A stretch of DNA of 64,000 nucleotides from Thermoanaerobacterium sp. RBIITD. Lineage in GTDB: Bacteria; Bacillota; Thermoanaerobacteria; Thermoanaerobacterales; Thermoanaerobacteraceae. The notes beneath the pieces are model-generated. The model saw nothing but the letters and a program-made list of their open reading frames with translations. It ran no database searches and was not told the DNA's origin. A program made the translations under genes and the position numbers. Below are positions 26,649 to 36,630 of the stretch, in pieces; position 1 is the stretch's first letter, and the number at the start of each line of letters is the position of its first letter. The stretch spans positions 3,237,411 through 3,301,410 of the forward strand of contig NZ_LT906662.1 in the NCBI RefSeq assembly GCF_900205865.1, written 5' to 3'.

Positions 26649-28745
26649 TTATTCTTCTTTTTCGTTTTCTTCAGGTAAAGCATCTTTTCTTGATAATTTT
26701 ATTCGTCCTTGTTTATCTATTTCTGTTACTTTTACTAAAATTTCGTCACCAACTTTTACTACATCCTCGACTTTATTAACATGTTTTTTAGCAAGCTTTG
26801 AAATATGCACAAGGCCTTCTTTACCTGGAGCAATTTCAACGAATGCACCAAATGAAACAATTCTAGTAACTTTTCCGAGGTATATAGCTCCAGCTTCGAC
26901 ATCCTTTGTAATTGCCTCAATCATCATTTTTGCTTTTTCACCGGCTTTTAAGTCTACTGAGGAGATAAATACTCGCCCATCATCTTCAATATCTATTTTA
27001 ACACCAGTATCAGCAATTATTTTATTGATTGTTTTACCGCCAGCACCAATGATATCTCTAATTTTATCTGGATCTACATTTAATCTTATTATCCTTGGAG
27101 CATATGGTGAAAGCTCTTTCTTTGGTTCTTTAATGGTTTCTAACATTTTATTTAGTATAAAAAGCCTACCCTTTCTTGCCTTTTCTAACGCCGTTGATAG
27201 AATCTCTCGACCTATACCAGCTATCTTTATATCCATTTGTATAGCTGTTATGCCCCTTTCAGTACCGGCTACTTTAAAGTCCATATCACCAAGAAAGTCT
27301 TCTATACCTTGAATATCTGTAAGCACTGAAACAGAATCTCCTTCTTTTATAAGTCCCATTGCTACTCCTGCAACAGGTGATTTAATGGGTACACCAGCAT
27401 CCATCAGTGCTAAAGTACTACCACATACACTAGCTTGAGATGTTGAGCCGTTTGAACTTAATACTTCAGAAACAAGTCTTATAGTATAAGGGAATTCTTC
27501 TTCTGATGGAATCATCGGTTCTAATGCCCTTTCTGCAAGTGCACCATGCCCGATTTCTCTTCTCCCCGGTCCTCTTAATGGTCTTGTTTCGCCAACACTA
27601 AATGGAGGGAAATTATAGTGGTGCATATACCTTTTTGACTCTTCATCACCTAGCCCATCCAGTATCTGTATATCTCCGAGTGGACCTAATGTAGCAACAG
27701 TCAAAACCTGTGTTTGTCCACGCGTAAAAACTGCAGAGCCATGTGTTCTTGGAAGAATACCTACATCACAAGTTATTGGTCTAATATCATCAAGTCCTCT
27801 TCCATCAACTCTAATTTTTTCGTCTGTAATCATCTTTCTCATTTGTTCTTTTGTTATAGTATATAAAACTTCGTCTATATCTGCAAGATTATCTGGATAC
27901 TCGTCTTTAAAATGCTCCAAAACCTCTTCTTCTACTTTATCGATATTATCATTTCTTTCTTTCTTTTCCTCAGTTCTTAACGCATTGTATATCTTTTCTG
28001 TTGCATATTCTCTGACAAGATTTTCAAGATCACCATCTATTTCATGTAAAATAACTTCGGATTTTGGTACTCCCACTTCTTTAACTATTCCTTCGATAAA
28101 TTCTACTATTTTTTTTATGTACTCATGTGCATACATAATAGCATCTAACATCACTTCTTCTGGTATTTCATTTGCACCAGCTTCAACCATCATTATCGCA
28201 TCTTTTGTACCAGAGACGGTTAAGTGAAGTGAACTTTTTTCTCTAGTTTTAAGATCAGGATTTATTATAAATTTCCCATCTACAAATGCGACAGATACAG
28301 ACCCTGTCGGCCCATTAAAAGGTATATCAGATATAGATAATGCAATAGACGAACCAATCATAGCTACTATTTCAGGTTGAACTTCTGGATCAACTGACAA
28401 AACTGTTGCTATAACTTGAACATCATTTCTGTATCCATGTGGGAATAATGGTCTTATCGGTCTATCTATTAGTCTAGAAGTTAGTATAGCTTTCTCTGTC
28501 GGTTTTCCCTCTCTTTTTATAAAACCACCAGGTATTTTACCTACAGAGTATAATCTTTCTTCATAATCTACACTTAAAGGAAAGAAATCAACACCTTCCC
28601 TTGGCTCTTTTGAGGCACAGGCTGTAACTAACACAACGGTATCACCATACCTGACAAGTGCACTACCATTTGCTAATTGTGCAAGTTTTCCTGTTTGAAC
28701 TGTTAATTTTCTGCCCGCAAGATCCATTTCAAATACTCTTTCCAT
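26649..28745 (-). CDS. pnp: Polyribonucleotide nucleotidyltransferase (PNPase)
   Basis: Phosphorolytic 3'-5' exoribonuclease, major RNA-decay enzyme and RNase Y partner. The 698 residues run: first RNase PH domain (about 1-215; [23 protein letters not shown]), all-helical segment, second RNase PH domain (about 300-540; catalytic site with [23 protein letters not shown] and [19 protein letters not shown]), KH domain (about 555-615, [10 protein letters not shown]), and S1 domain (about 622-690, [15 protein letters not shown]). The start is ATG 28745 with AAAGGAGG upstream. It follows rpsO, separated by a terminator hairpin, the order conserved in most bacteria. Confidence 0.98.
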   Translation of the reverse strand: MERVFEMDLAGRKLTVQTGKLAQLANGSALVRYGDTVVLVTACASKEPREGVDFFPLSVDYEERLYSVGKIPGGFIKREGKPTEKAILTSRLIDRPIRPLFPHGYRNDVQVIATVLSVDPEVQPEIVAMIGSSIALSISDIPFNGPTGSVSVAFVDGKFIINPDLKTREKSSLHLTVSGTKDAIMMVEAGANEIPEEVMLDAIMYAHEYIKKIVEFIEGIVKEVGVPKSEVILHEIDGDLENLVREYATEKIYNALRTEEKKERNDNIDKVEEEVLEHFKDEYPDNLADIDEVLYTITKEQMRKMITDEKIRVDGRGLDDIRPITCDVGILPRTHGSAVFTRGQTQVLTVATLGPLGDIQILDGLGDEESKRYMHHYNFPPFSVGETRPLRGPGRREIGHGALAERALEPMIPSEEEFPYTIRLVSEVLSSNGSTSQASVCGSTLALMDAGVPIKSPVAGVAMGLIKEGDSVSVLTDIQGIEDFLGDMDFKVAGTERGITAIQMDIKIAGIGREILSTALEKARKGRLFILNKMLETIKEPKKELSPYAPRIIRLNVDPDKIRDIIGAGGKTINKIIADTGVKIDIEDDGRVFISSVDLKAGEKAKMMIEAITKDVEAGAIYLGKVTRIVSFGAFVEIAPGKEGLVHISKLAKKHVNKVEDVVKVGDEILVKVTEIDKQGRIKLSRKDALPEENEKEE

Positions 28746-28800
28746 ATTATCCTCCTTTCGTTCTTATCATATTTTCTCATATAATAAAAACTTTAATACA

Positions 28801-28826
28801 TAAAAAAGAGCGAGGCTACCCGCTCT
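28801..28826 (-). terminator. Terminator of rpsO, stem touches the stop codon
   Basis: AGAGCG / CGCTCT with an 8-base loop, then TTTTTTA on the minus strand. The upstream arm takes in two bases of the rpsO TAG. Partial read-through into pnp is likely, as no strong separate pnp promoter is seen in the 79-base gap. Confidence 0.8.
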
Positions 28827-29091
28827 ATTTTCTTAAATCTAATTTATCAACGATGGCACGGTACCTGTCGATATCTTTATTCATCAGATAGTTTAACAAT
28901 CCTCTTCTTTGACCAACCATCTTAAGCAGTCCACGTCTTGAATGATGATCTTTTTTGTGAACTTTTAAATGCTCATTCAATGTATTAATTCTTTCGGTAA
29001 GTAAAGCAATTTGTACTTCAGGGGAACCTGTATCTCTTTCATGAATTCTGTTTTGTTCTATGATTTCATTCTTTTTTTCTTTATTTAGCAT
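28825..29091 (-). CDS. rpsO: Ribosomal protein uS15
   Basis: Primary 16S rRNA-binding protein of the 30S platform; 88 residues, the standard bacterial length. Recognised by [47 protein letters not shown] and the C-terminal [12 protein letters not shown]. The start is ATG 29091 with GGAGGTG upstream. It has its own sigma-A promoter at the end of ribF and an 85-base leader with a hairpin, a setting in which S15 autoregulation is common. Confidence 0.98.
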   Translation of the reverse strand: MLNKEKKNEIIEQNRIHERDTGSPEVQIALLTERINTLNEHLKVHKKDHHSRRGLLKMVGQRRGLLNYLMNKDIDRYRAIVDKLDLRK

Positions 29092-29130
29092 TAATATTTC
29101 ACCTCCATTTTATGAATTCGCCTATGAGCA

Positions 29131-29157
29131 TTGATATCGCCGGTGAACGAATATCAA
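29131..29157 (-). promoter_or_regulatory. Leader hairpin of rpsO (candidate S15 autoregulatory site)
   Basis: In the transcript TTGATAT plus CG pairs with CGATATCAA around the loop TTCACCGG, with one bulged T in the 5' arm, 40-66 bases before the rpsO start. S15 represses its own translation through unrelated leader structures in several bacteria. A match to a known leader class was not tested. Confidence 0.45.
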
Positions 29158-29180
29158 AGCAAAAGGTAACTACGGATATT

Positions 29181-29209
29181 ATTTTACCATAAAAATTTAA
29201 TAATGTAAA
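29181..29209 (-). promoter_or_regulatory. Sigma-A promoter of rpsO
   Basis: The minus strand has TTTACA (29204-29209), a 17-base spacer and TAAAAT (29181-29186). The -35 lies inside the last codons of ribF. The leader is about 80-85 nt. Confidence 0.7.
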
Positions 29210-30129
29210 ATATCTTTATAATCCTTTGCAAATAAATAATCTTTTTCCATCTGTTTAATAAGATTCTCAGTATTATTAAATTTTATTTCATCTCTTATTC
29301 TCTTAACAAATTCTATTTCTATAAAAAAGTTATAAATATCTTCACAAAAATCTATAATATATGTTTCAACTGATATGTTGCTCATTCCAAATGTAGGATT
29401 AATACCAACATTTGTTATCCCTAAAAAATAATTGTTTGAAACTTTTACTCTTGTCACATATACTCCGTTAAGTGGCAATATAAAATCCCTGGGAATGTTT
29501 ATATTTGCAGTTGGAAATCCAAGCTTCCTCCCAACTTTTCTTCCACTTTTAACGTAGCCTTCTAGGCTAAAATAGCGTCCTAAACATTTATTAGCTTCTT
29601 CAATATTTCCATCTTTAATCAATTCTCTTATATAACTACTACTCACTATCATTTCATTTACTTTAACGGGTTCTATTATGTCAACATCATAATTATATTT
29701 CGTAGATAAATCTTTAAGTAAATTTACATCGCCTTTGGCTTTATATCCAAACTTATAATCTTCACCTACTATTGCAATCTTCATATTTAATTTATCAATA
29801 AGTATATTTTTAATAAATTCTTCCGGTGATAGCATTGAAAAATTTTTATTAAAATCGAAAAATATAGCATAATTTAATGAAAATTTAGATAACTCCTCTT
29901 CTTTTTTTCTGTTAGTTGTTAAAAGTTGTGGCATCCTATCGGGACATATTATTTTCATAGTATGCTGTTTAAATGTAAAAACTGAACTTAATATATTGTT
30001 TATCCTTGACAATTCAATAGCTCTTTTAATTAGAGCCTGATGGCCAAGATGCACTCCATCGAAATTGCCAAGTGCGATAGCTTTTTTATCATTATAAAGA
30101 TTTATATTATTTTCATCTAGTATTAACAA
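29197..30129 (-). CDS. ribF: Bifunctional riboflavin kinase / FAD synthetase
   Basis: Converts riboflavin to FMN and FMN to FAD. The 310 residues have an N-terminal nucleotidyltransferase domain (ALGNFDGVHLGHQALI with the HxGH motif, EDYKFGYKAKGD, SSSYIRELI, about 15-170) and a C-terminal flavokinase domain (GRKVGRKLGFPTANI, NGVYVTRV, VETYIIDF, about 185-305). The start is TTG at 30129, directly abutting the truB stop, with GAGGAG inside the truB end. No FMN riboswitch is present, as expected for a gene inside the truB-ribF unit. Confidence 0.96.
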   Translation of the reverse strand: MLILDENNINLYNDKKAIALGNFDGVHLGHQALIKRAIELSRINNILSSVFTFKQHTMKIICPDRMPQLLTTNRKKEEELSKFSLNYAIFFDFNKNFSMLSPEEFIKNILIDKLNMKIAIVGEDYKFGYKAKGDVNLLKDLSTKYNYDVDIIEPVKVNEMIVSSSYIRELIKDGNIEEANKCLGRYFSLEGYVKSGRKVGRKLGFPTANINIPRDFILPLNGVYVTRVKVSNNYFLGITNVGINPTFGMSNISVETYIIDFCEDIYNFFIEIEFVKRIRDEIKFNNTENLIKQMEKDYLFAKDYKDILHY

Positions 30130-30999
30130 TTACTCCTCAGCTCCAAATAATAATCTTTCAACATAAATTTTTGAATTTCTGATATTGCCAATACCTATAA
30201 ACATTTTATCGCTATTATATAATTTTACAATTTTTTCAGTATTAAATAAATATTTATTTTCTATACACTGTCCATGCATTATTTTTTTAGAATCTATATA
30301 GTCCAAATAAACAGAAGGTAAAGACAAAATACTATCCATATCAAGAAGTTTATAATTATCTAATTTAATATCTTCTAATGTATATGAATTATCAATATTA
30401 AATAAGCCAACACTTGTTCTGATTAACATTGACATATAACCTGCTACTGATAAACTTTTGCAAATATCTCTTACGAGAGCTCTTATATATGTTCCCTTTG
30501 AGCACTTAACATCAATTAATAATTTATACGGGATTTCATAAGATAAAACTTTAATTTCATATATATTTATTGTTGATGGCTTAATATTTATTTCTTTACC
30601 AGCTCTTGCATATTCATATAATTTTTTCCCATTAATTTTTTTTGCAGAGTATATCGGAGGAATCTGTAATATATTTCCTTCAAATTTTTTAATTACATTC
30701 TCTAATATATCATTTGTAAATTGACGTACTGGTGTTACTTCAACAATATTACCGTACTTATCAAGTGTATCCGTAGAAAATCCAAAAGTTATCTCAGCTC
30801 TATAAGATTTTTTTAAATCAAATATGTATTGAGATAACCTTGTAGCTTTCCCTATAGAAATAGGCAATACCCCTGCAGCTCCTGGATCAAGGGTTCCAAG
30901 GTGGCCAATTTTTTTAATATTAAGTTTTTTACGCAAAAAGGCCACTACATCATGTGACGTCATCCCGGGCGGCTTTAGTACATTCAAAAAGCCGTCCAC
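30130..30999 (-). CDS. truB: tRNA pseudouridine-55 synthase
   Basis: Isomerises U55 of the T-loop in all elongator tRNAs. The 289 residues include LNVLKPPGMTSHDVVAFLRK at the N-terminus, the catalytic GHLGTLDPGAAGVLPISIG with Asp about 40, YRAEITFGFSTDTLDKYG and KCSKGTYIRALVRDI. A C-terminal PUA-like extension (about 240-289) is present but short. The start is GTG at 30999, overlapping the nrnA stop by one base (TAGTG). It is part of the rbfA-nrnA-truB-ribF chain. Confidence 0.97.
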   Translation of the reverse strand: MDGFLNVLKPPGMTSHDVVAFLRKKLNIKKIGHLGTLDPGAAGVLPISIGKATRLSQYIFDLKKSYRAEITFGFSTDTLDKYGNIVEVTPVRQFTNDILENVIKKFEGNILQIPPIYSAKKINGKKLYEYARAGKEINIKPSTINIYEIKVLSYEIPYKLLIDVKCSKGTYIRALVRDICKSLSVAGYMSMLIRTSVGLFNIDNSYTLEDIKLDNYKLLDMDSILSLPSVYLDYIDSKKIMHGQCIENKYLFNTEKIVKLYNSDKMFIGIGNIRNSKIYVERLLFGAEE

Positions 31000-31958
31000 T
31001 AATACCCCTCATTCAATTCATTTTTTATTGCTTTTAAAATTTGCTCTTTAATATTACTTAATTTACCATTTATAGTAAAGCCTGATGCCCTTACATGTCC
31101 GCCACCATTAAATTCTTTGGCTATCTTATTAACATTGATATAATTTTTTGATCTTAGGCTACCTTTTACTTCATCATTATTTTCAACTAGCAATACAGCA
31201 ACTTCTACACTATCTATATCCCTTCCATAATTAATAATATTCTCCACATCAGTTAAATCTGTGCCTGTCTCTATAAAATCCTCATTTTTAATTTCCATGT
31301 AGGCAATTTTATTATTTTCATATAGTTCTATTTTATTTAAAATCTTTCCTATCAATTTAAGTTTATTAAATTTGATGTTATGAAATATTTTATCTGATAT
31401 TTCACTAACTGATACGCCATTGTTTATTAAATCACCAGCTACTTCATGTGTAAATGATGTTGTTGAACTGTACATAAAACTTCCTGTATCTGTTACAATA
31501 CCTGTGTAAAGGCATTTCGCAATATCGCTATCAATATCAATACCAAGCATTTTAATTATCTGATATATAATTTCTGCAGATGATGCAGCATTTGTATCAA
31601 CATAGTTCATTGTAGCATATAGTGTATTTGAAATATGGTGATCAATATTTATTGAAATAGGTATTGTTTTTAATAATTCTTTCGCATTACCCATCCTATT
31701 TTCATCAGCACAATCAATTATAAAAAGAAGGTCAGCCTTTTTATCGAATGGCTTAGTTATCTTTTCTATATATGGTAAAAATCGATATATATCGGGTAAT
31801 TTATCATCTATAAAAACATTGACATTTTTATTTATTTTTATCATCGCTTTGTACATGGCTGTAACACATCCTAATCCATCACCATCAGGTGAAATATGTG
31901 TTACGATTATCATATCATTTGCTTTTTTTATACCATCTATCATATCATTTAATATCAT
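30999..31958 (-). CDS. nrnA: DHH/DHHA1 oligoribonuclease and pAp phosphatase, NrnA-like
   Basis: Degrades 2-5 nt RNA left by PNPase and RNase R and hydrolyses 3'-phosphoadenosine 5'-phosphate. The 319 residues show DHH-family motifs ITHISPDGDGLGCVTAM, FIIDCADENR, SINIDHHISNTLYA and TDTGSFMYSSTT, then a DHHA1 domain with FNGGGHVRASGF near the C-terminus. The start is ATG 31958, overlapping rbfA by 4 bases. Its location between rbfA and truB is common in Firmicutes. Confidence 0.94.
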   Translation of the reverse strand: MILNDMIDGIKKANDMIIVTHISPDGDGLGCVTAMYKAMIKINKNVNVFIDDKLPDIYRFLPYIEKITKPFDKKADLLFIIDCADENRMGNAKELLKTIPISINIDHHISNTLYATMNYVDTNAASSAEIIYQIIKMLGIDIDSDIAKCLYTGIVTDTGSFMYSSTTSFTHEVAGDLINNGVSVSEISDKIFHNIKFNKLKLIGKILNKIELYENNKIAYMEIKNEDFIETGTDLTDVENIINYGRDIDSVEVAVLLVENNDEVKGSLRSKNYINVNKIAKEFNGGGHVRASGFTINGKLSNIKEQILKAIKNELNEGY

Positions 31959-32314
31959 TTATGCTCACCTCCTTGATCACCTAAATCCTTTAAAATCTCT
32001 GATATATGCGCTCCATATTCTATTGAATTATCTAATTCGAACATTAATTCAGGTGTGTATCTCAATTTAATTCTTTTCCCAAGTTCATGCCTGATAAAAC
32101 CAGTAGCACTTTTAAGGCCATCTATTGTATTCGTCTTATCTTCAGTACTTCCATATACACTTATAAATATTTTCGCATATCTCAAATCTTTTGATACTTC
32201 AATATCTGTTACACTGGTCATACTACTTATTCTCGGGTCCTTTATTTCTTCAAAAATCATTTTGCTTATTTCTCTTTTTATCTCTTCTGATAGCCTACCA
32301 CTTCTGTAATGCAC
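31955..32314 (-). CDS. rbfA: 30S ribosome-binding factor A
   Basis: Late 30S maturation factor binding helix 45/44 of 16S rRNA. It has 119 residues and a KH-type fold; MHYRSGRLSEEIKREISKMI, EIKDPRISSMTSVTDIEVSKD, FIRHELGKRIKLRYTPEL and FELDNSIEYGAHI are family text. The start is ATG 32314 with GAAAGGATGAAT upstream, 14 bases after infB. Bacillus ylxP, normally between infB and rbfA, is absent here. Confidence 0.97.
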   Translation of the reverse strand: MHYRSGRLSEEIKREISKMIFEEIKDPRISSMTSVTDIEVSKDLRYAKIFISVYGSTEDKTNTIDGLKSATGFIRHELGKRIKLRYTPELMFELDNSIEYGAHISEILKDLGDQGGEHK

Positions 32315-32328
32315 TTTGATTCATCCTT

Positions 32329-34374
32329 TCAACGTGGTATTTCCTCCATTTGATATGCTTCAAATACATCGCCCTCTTTGATATCATTAAATCTTTCTAT
32401 TCCAATTCCGCACTCAAAACCTTCTTGTACTTCCTTGACATCGTCCTTGAATCTTTTAAGTGATGAAATTTTGCCTTCGAAGATTACAATACCATCTCTA
32501 ACAACTCTAATATCAGCATTTCTAGTTATTTTCCCCTCAGTAACATAACACCCTGCTACATTTCCAACACCTGGTACTCTAAAGATTGCTCTGACTTCAG
32601 CCTTTCCGAGCTCTTTCTCTTTAAATTCTGGTTCTAGCATGCCTTTCATAGCAGCTTTTAAATCATCTATTGCATCATATATTATTCTGTATAATCTTAT
32701 ATCAACTTTTTCCTTTTCAGCCAATGATTTTGCATTTCCATCAGGTCTTACGTTAAACCCTATAATTATTGCATTTGAAGCAGATGCAAACATTACATCA
32801 GTTTCAGTAATTGCTCCAACAGCACCATGTATGACTTTAATTCTGACTTCTTCATTGCTTAATTGTTCTATTGATTTTTTTAATGCTTCAACAGAACCTT
32901 GAACATCTGCTTTTAATATCAGGTTAAGCTCTTTTACATTACCTTCCTTTATCTGATTAAATAATTCGTCAAGAGAGATTTTTTGTTTTTGCTTTATTTC
33001 TTCTTCCCTCTGCTTTTCTTTTCGCTTTTCGGATATAGAACGAGCTTTTTTTTCATCGTCAAGCACTACAAGTATATCACCGGCCTCTGGTACATCAGAA
33101 AGTCCAAGTACTTCGACTGGAATTGATGGTGCCGCCTTTTTAATTTTTCTTCCTTTGTCGTCAAACATCGCCCTTACTTTTCCGTAAGCTGTTCCAGCTA
33201 TAATAATATCTCCAGTCTTTAAAGTACCTTTTTGTACTAATACAGTTGCAACAGGTCCCCTACTTTTATCAAGCTGAGCTTCGATGATTGTACCCCTTGC
33301 AGATCTATTTGGATTTGCTTTAAGTTCCAACATTTCAGCTTCTAGAAGTATCATTTCAAGAAGGTCATCGAGACCTATTTTCTTTTGTGCCGAAACATTA
33401 ACGCAAATTGTGTTACCGCCCCAATCTTCTGGTACTAAACCCTGTTCTGCTAATTCCTGTTTCACTCTATCAGGATTCGCATTAGGCTTATCAATTTTAT
33501 TTATAGCCACAATTATAGGTACATTTGCTGCTTTAGCATGATTTATAGCTTCAATCGTTTGCGGCATTACACCATCATCTGCAGCAACAACTAAAACTGC
33601 TATATCTGTAACGCTGGCTCCTCTTGCCCTCATTGCAGTAAATGCCTCATGCCCAGGCGTATCAAGAAATACTATCTTTTTGCCATTTATTTCAACAACA
33701 GATGCGCCTATATGTTGTGTTATACCGCCTGCTTCATGTTGTGTTACCTTTGTTTTTCTTATAGCGTCGAGAAGAGATGTTTTACCATGATCAACATGGC
33801 CCATAACAGTTACAACAGGTGGCCTTAAACGCAAATCTTTTTCGTCATCTTCTTTATCAACTATTTCAAGATTATCTACGTCTTCTTCTTTTTTATCTAA
33901 TAAAAATCCATACTCTTCTGCTATCTGTGCTGCGCTATCATAATCAATTTGTTGGTTTATTGTAACCATTATTCCTCTCGATATTAATTTTTTAATAATA
34001 TCTGATGGATTTATCTTCATTTTCTCAGAAAGGTCTTTTACCGTGATAAATGACGGTATAGAAATTATTTTTACAGTGTCATCGGCCTTCTCTGCTACAA
34101 TATTTTTTTCCCCTTTATTTTTACTTTTTTTAGATTTTTTTGTAGATTTTTTTGAGGGCTTTTCTTTAATTTCATCGTATCCATCCAAATCATCATTATC
34201 ATTATCTGATTCTGGTTTTTCAGACAATAAATCTATTATAAGACTGACTTCATCATCTTCAAGTGTACTCATATGGTTTTTTACATTTATGTCAAGTTCA
34301 TTTAATTTGGATATAAGTTCTTTGCTTGTTAATTTCAATTCCTTTGCCAACTCATAAACTCTTGTTTTTGACAT
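32329..34374 (-). CDS. infB: Translation initiation factor IF-2
   Basis: GTPase that brings initiator tRNA to the 30S subunit. It has 681 residues from the chosen start. Two IF2-N modules (about 1-50 and 100-160) flank a short charged Lys/Glu/Asp linker (about 55-100). The G domain carries GHVDHGKTS (about 192-200), DTPGHEAF and AINKIDKP; domains II-IV include the C-terminal fMet-tRNA-binding part near [18 protein letters not shown]. It is shorter than Bacillus or E. coli IF-2 because the linker is short. The start is ATG 34374, 8 bases after GGAGG; the earlier GTG overlaps that site and is rejected. Confidence 0.97.
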   Translation of the reverse strand: MSKTRVYELAKELKLTSKELISKLNELDINVKNHMSTLEDDEVSLIIDLLSEKPESDNDNDDLDGYDEIKEKPSKKSTKKSKKSKNKGEKNIVAEKADDTVKIISIPSFITVKDLSEKMKINPSDIIKKLISRGIMVTINQQIDYDSAAQIAEEYGFLLDKKEEDVDNLEIVDKEDDEKDLRLRPPVVTVMGHVDHGKTSLLDAIRKTKVTQHEAGGITQHIGASVVEINGKKIVFLDTPGHEAFTAMRARGASVTDIAVLVVAADDGVMPQTIEAINHAKAANVPIIVAINKIDKPNANPDRVKQELAEQGLVPEDWGGNTICVNVSAQKKIGLDDLLEMILLEAEMLELKANPNRSARGTIIEAQLDKSRGPVATVLVQKGTLKTGDIIIAGTAYGKVRAMFDDKGRKIKKAAPSIPVEVLGLSDVPEAGDILVVLDDEKKARSISEKRKEKQREEEIKQKQKISLDELFNQIKEGNVKELNLILKADVQGSVEALKKSIEQLSNEEVRIKVIHGAVGAITETDVMFASASNAIIIGFNVRPDGNAKSLAEKEKVDIRLYRIIYDAIDDLKAAMKGMLEPEFKEKELGKAEVRAIFRVPGVGNVAGCYVTEGKITRNADIRVVRDGIVIFEGKISSLKRFKDDVKEVQEGFECGIGIERFNDIKEGDVFEAYQMEEIPR

Positions 34375-34375
34375 T

Positions 34376-34699
34376 TCATTCACCTCCACCAGTTAGTACC
34401 TCCTTTGCTAGATTTATTATTTTATTTGATAGATGAACATCTGCTATACTTACCACAGCTACATCATTTTTTCCAATACTTTTTCCTATTAGCTCTTTAT
34501 TGCCTATAAGTAAGTAAGGTACATTTTTGGTTTTACATAAATTTATAAATTTTTCCTTTGTATTGTTTGACGCATCACAAGATATAATAACTAAATACGA
34601 TTTAGAATCATTAATACTTTTTTCAACTCTAAAACTTCCAATAAATAAATTACCAGATTTTCTACATATCCCGAGCATTGAGTATAACTTATTGTTCAT
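34376..34699 (-). CDS. ylxQ: L7Ae-family RNA-binding protein YlxQ
   Basis: Kink-turn-type RNA-binding protein of 107 residues; [22 protein letters not shown] and [18 protein letters not shown] match the L7Ae/YlxQ fold. Function in bacteria is not settled. The start is ATG 34699, six bases after GAGG; a TTG two codons earlier overlaps the ribosome site. It overlaps ylxR by 11 bases and ends one base before infB, the nusA-ylxR-ylxQ-infB order typical of Gram-positives. Confidence 0.9.
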   Translation of the reverse strand: MNNKLYSMLGICRKSGNLFIGSFRVEKSINDSKSYLVIISCDASNNTKEKFINLCKTKNVPYLLIGNKELIGKSIGKNDVAVVSIADVHLSNKIINLAKEVLTGGGE

Positions 34700-34961
34700 T
34701 AACAACCTCTTTTCTTATTATATCAACAAGATTCTCTGGCAAAGGACATTCCAGTGCCTTTTCAATTCGTTTTGATTTTAATGCCTTTTCAAGACAATCT
34801 ATATTTCTACATACATAACAGCCTCTACCAGAAATTTTTCCTGTTAGGTCAACTTGTACATCATCGCTATGAGCTTTTTTTACAATTCTTAATAACTCTT
34901 TTTTGGGCTTCATTTCTTGGCAACCAAGACACATTCTCATTGGCACTTTTTTAGCTTTCAT
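34689..34961 (-). CDS. ylxR: YlxR-family RNA-binding protein
   Basis: Small basic protein of 90 residues (DUF448 fold). RMCLGCQEMKPKKELLRIVKK and GKISGRGCYVCRNIDCLEKALK are the family core; the four cysteines could bind zinc. Family members have been linked to RNA binding, nucleoid-associated regulation and RNase P. The start is ATG 34961 behind GGGGTGAT; a GTG three codons earlier is inside that site. It lies 16 bases after nusA. Confidence 0.92.
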   Translation of the reverse strand: MKAKKVPMRMCLGCQEMKPKKELLRIVKKAHSDDVQVDLTGKISGRGCYVCRNIDCLEKALKSKRIEKALECPLPENLVDIIRKEVVNEQ

Positions 34962-34977
34962 ACATATCACCCCAAAA

Positions 34978-36015
34978 TTAAGTTTGAGTCATTGATTCGC
35001 TTGTTATATCAATTTTCCATCCTGTTAACTTAGCAGCCAACCTTACATTCTGCCCCTCTTTACCTATAGCAAGTGAAAGTTGATAATCTGGCACAATAAC
35101 TTTAGCTATTTTTTCTTTTTCATCTATATCAATACTCAATACTTTTGCAGGACTTAATGCATTTGTTACGAATTCCTGTGGTTTTGAACTCCATTTTACT
35201 ATATCAATTTTTTCACCTTTTAGTTCATTAACAACGGCTTGAACCCTTGCGCCTTTATATCCAACACAAGAGCCTACAGGATCGACATTTTCGTCTTTAG
35301 CATACACAGCCATCTTTGTTCTTGAACCTGGCTCTCTTGAAATACTTCTTATTTCTACAATACCTTGTTGTAATTCTGGAACTTCCACTTCAAACAATCT
35401 TTTTACTAACCCAGGGTGTGAACGTGAAATAAGTATTTGTGGACCTTTTGTTGTTTTTTTAACTTCAACAATATAAACCTTGATCCTATCTCCATGATTA
35501 TATGTTTCATTTGGTATTTGTTCATTTGGCGTCAAAGTTGCTTCAGCTTTTCCTAAATCAATTAAGACGTTTTTTCTTTCTATCCTCTCGACAATACCTG
35601 TTACCACTTCGGATTCTTTACTTAAAAAATCTTCATATATTATACCACGTTCCGCTTCCCTTATTCTCTGTACAACAACTTGCTTTGCATTTTGTGCAGC
35701 TATTCTGCCAAAGGACCTCGGGGTTACTTCGATATCTACTATATCGCCTACTCGATACTTTTTATTTAGTTTTTGAGCATCCTCAAGGCTTATTTCAAGT
35801 AAATCATTATATAAATTTTCTACAACAGTTTTTTGAGCGAAAACTTTCACATCACCGGTTTCTCTGTCCATTGTTACTTTTACATTCTGTGATGTGCCAT
35901 AATTCTTCTTAAATGCTGACACAAGTGCAGCTTCAATTGCATCAAACATTGTGTCTTTTGAAATACCCTTGTCTTTACATATTTGGTCTAATGCCTCGAT
36001 AAATTCGCTGTTCAA
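34978..36015 (-). CDS. nusA: Transcription termination/antitermination factor NusA
   Basis: RNA polymerase-binding factor acting in pausing, termination and antitermination. It has 345 residues, the short Firmicute form without the acidic repeats of E. coli. Order: N-terminal RNAP-binding domain (about 1-130; FIEALDQICKDKGISKD), S1 domain (about 135-200), KH1 (GYKGARVQAVVNELKGEKID, about 245-265) and KH2 (LAIGKEGQNVRLAAKLTGWKID, about 315-336). The start codon is TTG at 36015, six bases after GGAGGGG. It heads the ylxR-ylxQ-infB chain after rimP. Confidence 0.97.
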   Translation of the reverse strand: MNSEFIEALDQICKDKGISKDTMFDAIEAALVSAFKKNYGTSQNVKVTMDRETGDVKVFAQKTVVENLYNDLLEISLEDAQKLNKKYRVGDIVDIEVTPRSFGRIAAQNAKQVVVQRIREAERGIIYEDFLSKESEVVTGIVERIERKNVLIDLGKAEATLTPNEQIPNETYNHGDRIKVYIVEVKKTTKGPQILISRSHPGLVKRLFEVEVPELQQGIVEIRSISREPGSRTKMAVYAKDENVDPVGSCVGYKGARVQAVVNELKGEKIDIVKWSSKPQEFVTNALSPAKVLSIDIDEKEKIAKVIVPDYQLSLAIGKEGQNVRLAAKLTGWKIDITSESMTQT

Positions 36016-36034
36016 TTATATCCCCTCCTTTTAT

Positions 36035-36490
36035 TTAAAATTTAATCACAGGTTTAACAAGACTTACATTCTTAATGTCAAATTCTCGCTGAATACCCTT
36101 ATCAGAGATTACAACTTTACTATCAATCAAGCCAACAAGCTCACCTTCATATTTCTTTTTTTTGTCAATTGATTGATAAAGTGATACTTCAACTAAATTA
36201 CCTTTAAATTTGTCATAATCCTTTTTAGTTTTAAGAGGCCTGTCAATACCGGGCGATGATACTTCTAGTATATAACTATTCTCTATAGGGTCAACTTCAT
36301 CAAGTTTTTCACTAAGATATTCACTTATAATTTGGCAATCGTCCAATGTTATGCCTCCATCTTTGTCTATATATACTCTCAAATACCAATTATTGCCTTC
36401 TTTTTTATATTCGACATCAACAAGTTCAAAATTATTTTCTTCGATTGCAGGAATTACAAGATTTTTTGTTAACTCTTCTATTTTTGACAA
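36035..36490 (-). CDS. rimP: Ribosome maturation factor RimP
   Basis: 30S assembly factor of 151 residues; VSSPGIDRPLKTKKDYDKF and LRVYIDKDGGITLDDCQIIS are diagnostic. An N-terminal alpha/beta domain and a C-terminal SH3-like barrel (about 85-150, SKVVISDKG region) are inferred from the family. The start codon is TTG at 36490, eight bases after GGAGG. It is first in the rimP-nusA-infB operon. The 140 bases upstream hold the polC terminator and a TATAAT without a clear -35. Confidence 0.95.
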   Translation of the reverse strand: MSKIEELTKNLVIPAIEENNFELVDVEYKKEGNNWYLRVYIDKDGGITLDDCQIISEYLSEKLDEVDPIENSYILEVSSPGIDRPLKTKKDYDKFKGNLVEVSLYQSIDKKKKYEGELVGLIDSKVVISDKGIQREFDIKNVSLVKPVIKF

Positions 36491-36539
36491 TCTTAAAACC
36501 TCCTTATTTTTATTTTTATCTTTTGTTTAAATTTAAATT

Positions 36540-36571
36540 ATATAATATGAAAGAGTGGGAAATCCCACTCT
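36540..36571 (-). terminator. Intrinsic terminator after polC
   Basis: A 9-bp perfect stem (AGAGTGGGA / TCCCACTCT, 36552-36571) sits about 60 bases after the polC stop, followed on the minus strand by TTCATATTATATAAT. The T tract is weak, and the TATAAT there could belong to a rimP promoter. Confidence 0.7.
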
Positions 36572-36630
36572 CAAGTTTAATCCCTATTTTGCCATAACAA
36601 TTATAACATACACCATTTGCCAATGCAATA

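Noticed and set aside
30120-30140. FMN riboswitch before ribF
   Set aside because: ribF directly abuts truB with no leader.
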